From Sphingomonas sp. SORGH_AS_0950 (GTDB taxonomy: Bacteria > Pseudomonadota > Alphaproteobacteria > Sphingomonadales > Sphingomonadaceae), in the NCBI RefSeq assembly GCF_030818415.1, contig NZ_JAUTAE010000001.1, forward strand, positions 126,501 through 190,500: DNA of 64,000 nucleotides. The letters run 5' to 3'. Below are positions 1 to 7,644 of the stretch, one piece after another. A model generated the notes under the pieces. That model worked only from the letters and a program-made list of their open reading frames with translations, searched no databases and was not told where the DNA came from. Position 1 is the stretch's first letter, and every line of letters begins with the position of its first letter. Both the position numbers and the translations under genes were made by a program.

Positions 1-944
1 CGCGCCCCGGCGGGCAGCGTCCGGCGGACCTCTTCGGCCGCCGCGCGGATGGCGTCGCCGAAGCCCAGGCCGTCCGCGCCCGGCGTCATCGACACGGCGA
101 GGATGACCGCCCGGCGTCCGTCATGGCGCACCAGCGCGTCGGGCGGATCGGCATAGCCGCGTGCCACCTGCGCGATATCCCCCAGTCGGACCGCACCGGC
201 GGCGGTCGGGATCCCGGCGCCCTCCAGATCGCGGACATCGTCCACCTGCCCGTCCAGCCGCACCGGCGTCTGCATCGCGCCCTGGACCCCGCCCGCCGGG
301 CCGACCGCCTGGCGCTGGGCCAGCGCCTGCGCCACGCGACCCGGCGACAGGCCCATGGCTGCAAGCCGCCGGGGATCGACGTCCACGAACAGACGCCGGG
401 GCAGTTCGCCGATGATCTCGGCCTTGCCCGCCCCCGGCACGCGCAGCATCGCGTCGCGCGCCTGCTCGGCCAGGCGAACCAGGCGGGCATTGTCCGCTCC
501 GGTCAGCGCGAAGACATAGCCATAGACATCGGCATTGTCCTCGCTCGCCGTCAGCGACGCGCCGCCGGGCAAGGCGGGCTCGACGTCCTTCAGCTTGCGC
601 CGGACCTGACGCCAGACTTCCTTCACCTGGCCGGGCGGCGCGGAATCCTTCAGTTCGACGGTGATGAGGCAGGCGCCCTCCAGGCAATAGGTCTGGAGAT
701 AATCGAGATGGTCGATCCCGCGCAGCGTCTGTTCGACCGGATCGGCGACCTGCGCCCGCATCTGCGCCGGGCTGGCGCCGTCCCAGCGGGCGGAGACGAT
801 CATCTCCTTCAGGGTGAAGCCGGGGTCCTCGTTGCGGCCCAGCGACAGGAATTGGAGCGCCCCCGCGACGAAGAGCAACGCGATCAGGAAGCCGACCAGC
901 GCGGGGTGACGGATGGCCCATCGGGACAGGTTGAAACCGTCCAT
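1..944 (-). CDS. RND efflux transporter permease, N-terminal part (gene runs off the left edge)
   Basis: N-terminal 314 residues of a resistance-nodulation-division inner-membrane proton antiporter, the pump subunit of a tripartite efflux system. The ATG at 944 lies three bases past the stop of the adaptor gene upstream, so the two are cotranscribed. Residues MDGFNLSRWAIRHP form the usual amphipathic lead into TM1 (about residues 14-33). Periplasmic porter-domain motifs follow (GRNEDPGF, VADPVEQTL, LPGGA), and no stop codon occurs before the window edge. The charged residues of the later transmembrane helices, which separate drug pumps from metal pumps, are outside the window, so the substrate is unknown. 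The AcrB/MdtB-like family assignment is firm. Confidence 0.9.
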   Translation of the reverse strand, partial: MDGFNLSRWAIRHPALVGFLIALLFVAGALQFLSLGRNEDPGFTLKEMIVSARWDGASPAQMRAQVADPVEQTLRGIDHLDYLQTYCLEGACLITVELKDSAPPGQVKEVWRQVRRKLKDVEPALPGGASLTASEDNADVYGYVFALTGADNARLVRLAEQARDAMLRVPGAGKAEIIGELPRRLFVDVDPRRLAAMGLSPGRVAQALAQRQAVGPAGGVQGAMQTPVRLDGQVDDVRDLEGAGIPTAAGAVRLGDIAQVARGYADPPDALVRHDGRRAVILAVSMTPGADGLGFGDAIRAAAEEVRRTLPAGA

Positions 945-947
945 GGA

Positions 948-2030
948 TCAATGGAATCCCGGCTCGATACCGGCCGCGACCACGCCCTGTCCCTCGACCA
1001 GCGTATCGGCGGCGGTGGCGACGACCGACTGGCCGTCGCGCAGTCCGGTGACCAGCGCATCCTGCCCGATCCATTCGGTGATCCGGACCGGCTGCCGCCG
1101 GATGCGCCTGTCCGGCAGGATCGTCCAGACATAGGGTCGCCCGGCACGATCGGCGATCGCGGACAGGGGCACGCGGATCCGCTGGGCCGGAACCGACGCT
1201 CGCAGGCTGAGCGTCACCATGCTGTTATAGGGTGGCGACCCGGCTCCGTTCAGCCTGAAGCGGGCGTCGCGCAGATGCGAGGCCGGATCGCCCTCGGGCG
1301 ACACGAGGCGCAACCGGGCGGTGACCGCCATGGCCTGGCCGGGGCTGTGGACATCGGCCATCATGCCGGGCGTCAGGCGGATATCGGCGGGGGCGTGGAT
1401 CTCCACCTCGGACGGGCCGCTCGCCAGCTTCAGGACCGTGGTGCCCGCATCGACGACGCTGCCCGGTTCGGCCAGCCTGGCGGTGACGACCCCATCCTGC
1501 GGCGCGACGAGCATGGCGTCGGACAGCATATCCCGGCTGCGTCGCGCGGCGGCGGCGGCGACCGCCATTTTGGCGTCGGCGGCGCGGGCGGTCAGAGCCC
1601 GCTGACGGACCTCGGCGCTCGACAGCGCGCCCAGGCCGTCCAGCCCCTGCGCACGGTTCGCCGCGTCCCGCGCGCCTTGCGCATCGGCGGTGGCGGCGGT
1701 CAGCTCGGCCGAGGCTTGCGCCACCCCGGCATCGGCTTCGGCGCGGCCCAGGCGACCGAGCACCTGTCCGGCGCTGACGCGATCGCCGACCCGGACCGTC
1801 AGCGCCAGCACCCGGCCCGGCCGCTTGAACGCCAGCATCGTCTCGCCATAGGGGCGCACGACGCCGCTGAACTGGCGCAACGCGTCGCCTGCGGCATGGA
1901 CCGGGATTATATCGACGATCGCCACGTTGCGATCGGGCTGGGGCGGCGGCGGCGAGGAACAGCCTCCTGCATTCAGGGCGGATATGGGAAACAGCATCGC
2001 GACGATGCGATGCGTGCGGGCAAATGGCAT
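948..2030 (-). CDS. RND periplasmic adaptor (membrane fusion) lipoprotein
   Basis: A 360-residue HlyD/AcrA-type adaptor that would link the permease to an outer-membrane channel; no channel gene is seen here. The N-terminus is hydrophobic and ends in ALNAGGCSS, a weak lipobox with Cys near residue 25. After it come a barrel-sandwich half (RPGRVLALTVRVGDRVSAGQ), an alanine-rich coiled hairpin (about residues 105-180), the return half (VAPQDGVVTARLAEPGSVV) and a beta-barrel to the C-terminus. I chose the ATG at 2030, just before the signal sequence; an ATG 11 codons upstream (MPPHSDPKGAA) is possible. It precedes the permease with a 3-base gap and follows the AraC-type regulator on the same strand. 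Confidence 0.88.
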   Translation of the reverse strand: MPFARTHRIVAMLFPISALNAGGCSSPPPPQPDRNVAIVDIIPVHAAGDALRQFSGVVRPYGETMLAFKRPGRVLALTVRVGDRVSAGQVLGRLGRAEADAGVAQASAELTAATADAQGARDAANRAQGLDGLGALSSAEVRQRALTARAADAKMAVAAAAARRSRDMLSDAMLVAPQDGVVTARLAEPGSVVDAGTTVLKLASGPSEVEIHAPADIRLTPGMMADVHSPGQAMAVTARLRLVSPEGDPASHLRDARFRLNGAGSPPYNSMVTLSLRASVPAQRIRVPLSAIADRAGRPYVWTILPDRRIRRQPVRITEWIGQDALVTGLRDGQSVVATAADTLVEGQGVVAAGIEPGFH

Positions 2031-2102
2031 GGCGGCCCCCTTGGGATCGGAATGGGGGGGCATGGCGAGGAAGCGGCGCGGCGCCTCCCGGATTTCGGAT
2101 TT

Positions 2103-2132
2103 CGACCGATCGATTCCGAAATCGATCAGTCG
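2103..2132. promoter_or_regulatory. Near-perfect inverted repeat between regulator and efflux operon
   Basis: Arms CGACCGATCGATT (2103-2115) and AATCGATCAGTCG (2120-2132) pair at 12 of 13 positions around a CCGA loop. The right arm covers the stop codon of the AraC-type gene, and the whole lies about 75 bases upstream of the adaptor start. No T-run follows. It could be an operator for the adjacent regulator or a transcript hairpin; the sequence alone does not decide. Confidence 0.45.
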
Positions 2133-3187
2133 GACGGGGGCGTCGTGTCCAGATGGCGGCGGCGATAGGCGCTGGGCGTCTCCCCCTGGCGCGCCTTGAA
2201 GCTGCGATTGAAGACCGCCAGGCTGCCAAAGCCCGCATCCATCGCGATGGTCAGGATCGGCACCTCGGCCTGATCGGGGTCGGCCAGCGCGGCGCAGACC
2301 TCGGCCACGCGCAGGCCGTTTAGATAATCGCTGATGTTGCGATGGCCGAACCGGCCGTTGACCAGCCGCCGGACCCGATATTCCGGCACCCCCAGATGCG
2401 TGGCGATGGCGCCGATGGTCAGGTCGGGTGCGCGGTACAGCCGCTCCTGCGTCATCGCCATGTCCAGCGCACGCGCGAGCGGCTCGTCCAGATCCTGGGG
2501 CGGGGAGGGATCGGCGGCGACCGGCAGGGACGGCGTGTCCTCGGGCGATGCGGATGCGAACATGTCCGGGTGGCGCAACCCGAACAGAAGCAGCGCCAGC
2601 CCGAATATCCCCGTCAGCATGCCGATCGCGCCGACGATACCGGCCATGGCGAAACCGCCCAGCGCCCGTCCGATGACCTCCGCACCGATCGTCCAGAGGA
2701 TGACCATCGTGACGATGACGATGAAGGCGACCCGCGCGCGCAGCCGCGCCTCCACCAGATCGCTCGCCCGGTTCCGCCAGGCATGACGCAGCGTATCGAC
2801 GGCAAGGGCGATCCCGGCGATGTAGAGCAGGCCGTCGAGCGGATGCAGCCCCGCCTGCGCCGCATGCTCGCCACCGATCACCGCCGCGCTCAGGCCGAGA
2901 TAGCCCAGCGCACATGCCAGTTCCGCGACGCCGGGCCGGAAATTGTCGTCGAACCACGAACGGGCGAAGAGCCAGAATAGCGGCAGGCTGGCCGATCCCG
3001 CGACCCGCAGCACCGTGGCGAGCATCGGCCGGTCCTGCACGAAAGGCAGTCCGGCCAATTCCGCCAGCAGCGCGGCCAAGGCCAGCGCCGCGCCATAGCG
3101 ACTGGGCCGGGTGGGCGCCTCGCTGAGAAACAGCGCGACCGCCAGTCCGAGCAACGTCACGATGCCGCCGTGCAGCCAGGCTTCCAT
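2126..3187 (-). CDS. AraC-family regulator with N-terminal membrane domain
   Basis: 353 residues. The first ~215 contain about seven hydrophobic segments (for example GIVTLLGLAVALFLSE, ARVAFIVIVTMVILWTIGA, GAIGMLTGIFGLALLLFGL). The C-terminal ~100 residues form an AraC double helix-turn-helix (LTIGAIATHLGVPEYRVRRLVN, then VPILTIAMDAGFGSLAVFNRSFK ending in TPSAYRRR). Such proteins are membrane-anchored transcription factors thought to sense an envelope or membrane signal. It lies immediately upstream of, and on the same strand as, the RND operon, so control of that pump is the natural inference. The ATG at 3187 opens the first hydrophobic helix. The inducer is unknown. Confidence 0.85.
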   Translation of the reverse strand: MEAWLHGGIVTLLGLAVALFLSEAPTRPSRYGAALALAALLAELAGLPFVQDRPMLATVLRVAGSASLPLFWLFARSWFDDNFRPGVAELACALGYLGLSAAVIGGEHAAQAGLHPLDGLLYIAGIALAVDTLRHAWRNRASDLVEARLRARVAFIVIVTMVILWTIGAEVIGRALGGFAMAGIVGAIGMLTGIFGLALLLFGLRHPDMFASASPEDTPSLPVAADPSPPQDLDEPLARALDMAMTQERLYRAPDLTIGAIATHLGVPEYRVRRLVNGRFGHRNISDYLNGLRVAEVCAALADPDQAEVPILTIAMDAGFGSLAVFNRSFKARQGETPSAYRRRHLDTTPPSD

Positions 3188-3379
3188 GATGCGCGAGCGG
3201 GTCTTTCCTGGAGGATAGGGGGCGAGGGGCGAAAATGCCCTATCGGCCCGTCGATAGAAAGCGGCGGCGCGATGGTGTCAATAGGAAGGACCGGCGTCGG
3301 CCAAGCTTCCGCGAACGGCATGAGGCGTCGATGTTCGCGCGAGGCCGCCAGGGCGCCGGCCCTTCATCATTTGGTGCCC

Positions 3380-4080
3380 GACTCTTGGCGAAGCGACGGC
3401 ATCGTTTGAGCCATGCGAAGGTGCGCTCGACGACTCAGCGGCGTGGCAGAGCGACGAGTGCCGGACGTCGGAACGCCTGATGATCTCGATGGGAGGCGGT
3501 AGAGATGCGCGATGGCGGCCCTCAAACTTGGCCCGGCGTAGCCGCCATCGGCGGAGAAGCGGTCCAGCGACGGGTAGGTGCCACGGTATCGCCCGATAAG
3601 GCCGGGCGTTCCATCACGGTCTTGGATGTCGGCGGGGTTGCTGGCCGTGTCGGTCATGATGTGACGCTTGCAACCCTTGACCTTTTTTGTGGCATCATAG
3701 CCACGCAGCCCGTTGGCTTCGGTGGTTTGACGACGGACTGTCGACAATAGCCGCGGTCGGTTCAGCCTCGCGGCCATCCGCGACCCGTGTGTAGGCCTCC
3801 AACACCGTATTGATCGCATCGAGCATACCGCTGTCGCGCGTCCGGTAGGAAAAGGTACTGCACGGCGGTGAACGGCGAGAAGTCCCGGGGTAGCTGCGCC
3901 CACTGGCAAATTGTCACCGCAAGATACTGGATCGCGTTCCAAAGATCCCTTGCCCGATGTAGGCGTGGACGCCCCCCTTTGTGGTTCGTGTCAGCAGCGG
4001 GGCTATGATCGCCCATTCCTCGTCCGTGCCGTCACTTGCGTACAGCAGCCGTCTCCTGTCCAGCTCGCGACGAGCGGTTT
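3380..4080 (-). pseudogene. Degenerate IS5-family transposase
   Basis: Transposase homology is spread over all three minus-strand frames. Near 4045 it reads LYASDGTDEEWAIIAPLL, then shifts frame at a G-run to GGRPRLHRARDLWNAIQYL and CQWAQLPRDFSPFTAVQ. It shifts again to TTEANGLRGYDATKKVKG and HPADIQDRDG-like sequence (SNPADIQDRDG), then RFSADGGYAGP. Finally comes VVERTFAWLKRCRRFAK, where the Trp before VVERTF has become a TGA stop. These are the ordered blocks of IS5-group DDE transposases. The usual C-terminal tail after RRFAK is replaced by unrelated sequence. Boundaries are approximate and I could not identify terminal inverted repeats. It cannot encode an active enzyme. Confidence 0.8.
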
Positions 4081-4571
4081 AAGTCCAGTCCGTGTGATCT
4101 CCGTGGTCTTCGCAACCCTCGTGAATCGCAACGGCTGAGATCGCCAAGCTCAATTTTCAATCGGGCATCTCATAGGGTGCGTTGCCCGCGCCAACTTGCG
4201 TTGGTCCAGCATCGCGCCGAACAGCAGGCGCTGCACTGATCCCGTAGCGCTGATGGGAAAAACTCGTAATGAACCACATATCGGACGGGGCGTTAAGTCC
4301 TTCCTCATGTCGGGGCTAACCGGGCCCGATGCACTTTTCGTAGCTAGAAAATGGTAAATGATACAGCTAGAAATTAACTCAAGGCATTGATAATACGAGG
4401 TTTATTATGTTACAGAATAACCAAAACTGTATCAGCGTGCAATAAAAAACGGTAACAGGCTGATAATAAAGTGTAATTTTTGATCACTTGCAAGTTGTCG
4501 CGGTGCAGCGCAAGTCGTTAAGCTGGCGTGTTTTGCAAAAAAAGTTATGTAATTGTAAAAATCGGACTGGC
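4081..4571. other. AT-rich intergenic stretch, no gene recognised
   Basis: No convincing coding sequence. From about 4260 onward the composition turns strikingly AT-rich compared with the rest of the window, with runs such as ATAATAAAG and AAAAAAAG, and this continues into the integrase gene. This base composition suggests DNA acquired from another source. No recognisable attachment core, terminator or RNA was found. Confidence 0.5.
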
Positions 4572-5141
4572 TTAACTCTGCTGCCACATGCGCATCGCCA
4601 AATTGCGCTCCTCGACACCCGTCGCGTTGGTGTAAATCGCGGTCGTCTTGATATCGGCATGACCGAGCCAGCGCTGCACCATGTTGAGCGGGACACCCGA
4701 TTGGACAGCGTTAACGCCAAACGCATGGCGCAACCCTTTCGGAGTTGCGTAGCTACCCCGAATTCCCGCAGCCTCCATCACTTCGCGAATGCGACGATAG
4801 CCAGTCATTCTCGACCATGGAAATAGTCGATCAGGAGCGAGCAACCCTCTATCCAGCCCATCCCTCAGCTTAAGTATAAAGTTGGATTTAACCGGAATTG
4901 CGCGAAATACTAACCTTTTTCGTTTTTTAAGGCATTTAATGACAATGCAGTGTTGTTGGAAGTCAATGTTGTTTTTTCCTAGTGAAAGAGCTTCTGAAAT
5001 ACGGCAGCCGGTATAAGCAACGACCGAGCAGAATAGCTCGACGTCTATTGAAAAAGTTGTGGATAGCATAACGAAAGAATGCATTTCTTCTTTAGTTAGA
5101 TATTTACGCTGTCCGAATGTATCGTACATGGACCAAGGCAT
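4572..5141 (-). CDS. Small tyrosine-type site-specific recombinase
   Basis: 189 residues comprising essentially only the catalytic domain. Visible catalytic positions are Arg47 (AYTGCRISEAL), the beta-hairpin lysines (CLKKRKR, ~70-76), Arg138 (TPKGLRHAFG), His161 (WLGHADIKTT) and the Tyr170 nucleophile (AIYTNA). The His of the canonical HxxR box is Lys135 here, which I recall as usual for this short subfamily of plasmid and island integrases. I chose the ATG at 5141 because AAGAGG lies 8 bases upstream and the N-terminus then matches the family (KYLTKEEM); a GTG at 5252 would add 37 residues. The gene is AT-rich relative to its neighbours, consistent with transfer. The N-terminal core-binding domain of full-length integrases is absent. 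Confidence 0.82.
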   Translation of the reverse strand: MPWSMYDTFGQRKYLTKEEMHSFVMLSTTFSIDVELFCSVVAYTGCRISEALSLGKNNIDFQQHCIVIKCLKKRKRLVFRAIPVKSNFILKLRDGLDRGLLAPDRLFPWSRMTGYRRIREVMEAAGIRGSYATPKGLRHAFGVNAVQSGVPLNMVQRWLGHADIKTTAIYTNATGVEERNLAMRMWQQS

Positions 5142-5293
5142 TTCAAAGACCTCTTGACGATTTGGCCGCGCTTCGGACGGTGTGATTGCTGTGCACATGC
5201 TGTCCATTGGTTTACAACCTTGGTTGATACAGTTTTGGTTATTGCGTCGCACGGCGGCGATCTGCGGAGAGGTCGCGACAGAGGAATGAAACT

Positions 5294-6208
5294 ATGGTGC
5301 GATATCCAAGCGATACGGCATGGACAAAGCGTGAGTACGGCGAAGGCGACGGCAAGGGTTTGCCCGATTATGTTGCAGGGAAGTGCGTTGGACCGCTGGT
5401 CCCGCAGGGCTCATCGGCTTCAGTGCCGATGGCGCTAGTTTGGCAGCCTGTGCGAGATGTCCGCCCAGGAGGCACTATCCTGTATCATGAGGCGCTGGTA
5501 CGTTTCCCGGAAACCGATGGCTGGGATACCGCCCCGCACGCGACCTTGGCGATGATCGAGCGTTGCGGCGGAAGCCTTTCCTTCGATCGGCTCATTGTCC
5601 GCCGCGTAATCGATATGTTGCAATCCAATCCGCTCAAGGTCCTCGGCGTCAACATATCGGCCACCAGCACCGACCCCGACGGGTGGGAGGATGTGCTGCA
5701 TCTGTTGCGCAACTCTCATGAGATTGCGAGCCGCCTGATCGTCGAAATCACCGAAACCGCGCCGTTCGCTGATCTGGACAGGTCGGCACGATTCTGTTCG
5801 CATCTGCAATCCTGCGGTGTGCGCATCGCCCTCGACGACTTTGGGGTCGGTCATTCGTCGGTAGCGACCGCATTGGCTTTAAAGCCTGCGATCATCAAGA
5901 TCGACGGCAGCTTCGTGCGACAGGCTTGCACAAGCGCCGCCGCGATGTCCCTGTTCTGGCATCTGGTCGGCGTAACCAAGTCCCTCGGCGCATTGACCAT
6001 CGTGGAAGGGGTTGAGAGCCGGGAGCAGGCAACCATTGCCGAGGAGGCGGGAAGCATATGGCAGCAGGGCTTCTTCCACGGCAGGCCTATGACCCTGCCC
6101 TTCGCCGAGACACATCCTGACTTCTTTGAGGGGATCGGCGCAACTCACCATGCTTTCCAGGCTTTCACGACCAGGGCGGGGGCATTCATCCCGACGGTGT
6201 GGAAATGA
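5294..6208 (+). CDS. EAL-domain cyclic di-GMP phosphodiesterase
   Basis: 304 residues, essentially a single EAL domain from about residue 45. The catalytic and metal-binding signatures look complete: HEALVRFP (EAL at 66-68), VNIS, VEITET, LDDFGVG, IIKIDGSF, VEGVES and QGFFHGRPM. It should hydrolyse c-di-GMP to pGpG in the cytoplasm. No sensory, GGDEF or membrane segment is present, so control would come through partners or expression. GAGGAA lies seven bases before the ATG. The next gene overlaps its stop codon (ATGA), implying a two-gene unit. It lies beside the recombinase inside the island. Confidence 0.88.
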   Translation: MVRYPSDTAWTKREYGEGDGKGLPDYVAGKCVGPLVPQGSSASVPMALVWQPVRDVRPGGTILYHEALVRFPETDGWDTAPHATLAMIERCGGSLSFDRLIVRRVIDMLQSNPLKVLGVNISATSTDPDGWEDVLHLLRNSHEIASRLIVEITETAPFADLDRSARFCSHLQSCGVRIALDDFGVGHSSVATALALKPAIIKIDGSFVRQACTSAAAMSLFWHLVGVTKSLGALTIVEGVESREQATIAEEAGSIWQQGFFHGRPMTLPFAETHPDFFEGIGATHHAFQAFTTRAGAFIPTVWK

Positions 6209-6546
6209 TGCACAACATGTCCCCATGGCTGATCGTGCTGGCCGCAGCGGGAGGCGCCGTGCCTGGATTGTGGATCATGACCTATTGGTTCGCGGCGCGA
6301 CAACGCTATCGTCGGCTGCGACGCGTCCTCAATCGCGTGCGGCACGAACGCGACGTTTTGCGTTTCCAGATGACTATGGCGAACGAACCCGCCCGGAAGA
6401 GCGGTAACGACCAGCCCGTCCGCACCGCAAATCGTGTTTCGCCGGGTCAGGTGAATGCGTCGCTTTCAAACTACGGCAAGCGCGGCATCGGCTTTAAAGC
6501 ATATGTTCAAAGAATGACGGTGGCAGCGATCACGACTTCGGAGTAG
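6205..6546 (+). CDS. Small single-pass membrane protein of unknown function
   Basis: 113 residues, starting at an ATG that overlaps the stop of the EAL gene. One transmembrane helix lies near the N-terminus (WLIVLAAAGGAVPGLWIMTYWF, about residues 6-28). A basic, probably cytoplasmic segment rich in Arg follows (RQRYRRLRRVLNRVRHERD), then an unremarkable tail. No family is recognised. Translational coupling to the phosphodiesterase suggests it might anchor or modulate that enzyme, but nothing in the sequence proves it. Confidence 0.55.
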   Translation: MMHNMSPWLIVLAAAGGAVPGLWIMTYWFAARQRYRRLRRVLNRVRHERDVLRFQMTMANEPARKSGNDQPVRTANRVSPGQVNASLSNYGKRGIGFKAYVQRMTVAAITTSE

Positions 6547-6559
6547 GGCTCGTCGGCCT

Positions 6560-7150
6560 AGGTGTTTGATTGCGGCAATCGATGGCGCGGGCCAAGCTGG
6601 CACGCAGGTCGAGCATCGCGAAGGAACTGCTGGATGTCGGCATAGATCGATCGGGTAGAGTGGGGCATCGTCGCCAGCGCGTCGCTCTGGCCCGTGGTGA
6701 CCAGCGCCCCCTGCGTAAAGAGCGAACGGCTGATCGGGGCGACGATGCGGGTGAAGCCCGGATTGGCGCTCGCGCTGTTCAGGGCGAGGTGATATTGCTT
6801 GACGCTCGCCTCCGCCTCCCGCGCGGCGGCGGCCTCGGCGTTTGCCAGTTACGCGGCTCTCTGGTTGCGTGCGGCTCGGTAGGCACGGAGATCGATCTGA
6901 TAGAGCGGCTGTCCGGTGCGAACAGTCGCGCCTTGATGAAGCCGTCGACCTAGAGGCGAACCTCGGCGGTCTTGGTCGCGTTCGTGCTCCCGGTCAAGTC
7001 GACGGTGGTGGTTACCGGCAGCGCCGTGAGCGTCATGACACCCTCCTCGGCCTCGCGCATCGGCGACTACCCGGATTTGCCGCCACCGCAGGCGGACAGG
7101 GCAAGCGCGATGGCGAGGAAGACGTGAGACCGCCCTTGGCGGATCGATGG
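6560..7150 (-). pseudogene. RND periplasmic adaptor pseudogene
   Basis: On the minus strand a lipoprotein signal (HVFLAIALALSACGGGKSG) is followed directly by a TAG stop. AcrA-like sequence continues as LPVTTTVDLTGSTNATKT, a second stop after KTAEVRL, and a frameshift. It resumes as GQPLYQIDLRAYRAARNQ, a third stop, LANAEAAAAREAEASVKQYH, then TRIVAPISRSLFTQGALVTT, GQSDALATM and SIYADIQQ. These blocks are collinear with AcrA-type adaptors. At least three in-frame stops and one frameshift make the gene dead. It is unrelated in sequence to the intact adaptor at 948-2030. No cognate permease remains next to it. Confidence 0.8.
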
Positions 7151-7644
7151 GAAGGGTATGGCGCCGTTGGGGGAGGGGCAGGCGTTTCGGCACGACGGGA
7201 AGGAGAACATCGAATGCTCCGATCAGATGTTCCCGCTTATGATCCCTCCAGTCCGCCAAATATGCGAAGTGTGTCAGGCTATACATCGAATTGTCTTGGA
7301 CGCGGGCTGACAGAATAATCGCATATTTGCTGCGAAGATTTTCGAAATATCTATGTTTTGACAATGACTTGAGGGGTGCGCTGTGCGTTCCACCTGCTCC
7401 GGGCAGGAGCGAAGCTTCGAACGGCGATCGCCATTCGGGCGCAATTGAGCGCTCCTGCCCCTTGCGCCCTGTCGAGTTCCAGACCCTCGCCGGGGGACAG
7501 GCTCCCTTCCGCGACCTCGTCATACTATCATCGCATCCGACCAAGGGACAGATGATCGGCTCGCGCCAATATCTGATCTTTGCGCCCCCGAACCCGGTAG
7601 AAACTCAGCCTGTATCGCCTGCGGTATGAAGGGGAGGCTACCCA
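7151..7644. other. Non-coding stretch with a nested palindrome
   Basis: No gene is supported. At 7401-7460 an 11-base perfect inverted repeat (GGGCAGGAGCG and CGCTCCTGCCC, 38 bases apart) encloses a second palindrome at 7418-7437 centred on GGCGATCGCC. The remainder is AT-richer DNA between a dead adaptor gene and the 3-prime end of the GGDEF-EAL gene, and probably represents decayed island DNA. Confidence 0.45.

Noticed and set aside
3505..3750. Plus-strand frame within the transposase remnant
   Set aside because: The homology lies on the minus strand; this frame is antisense and has no motif.
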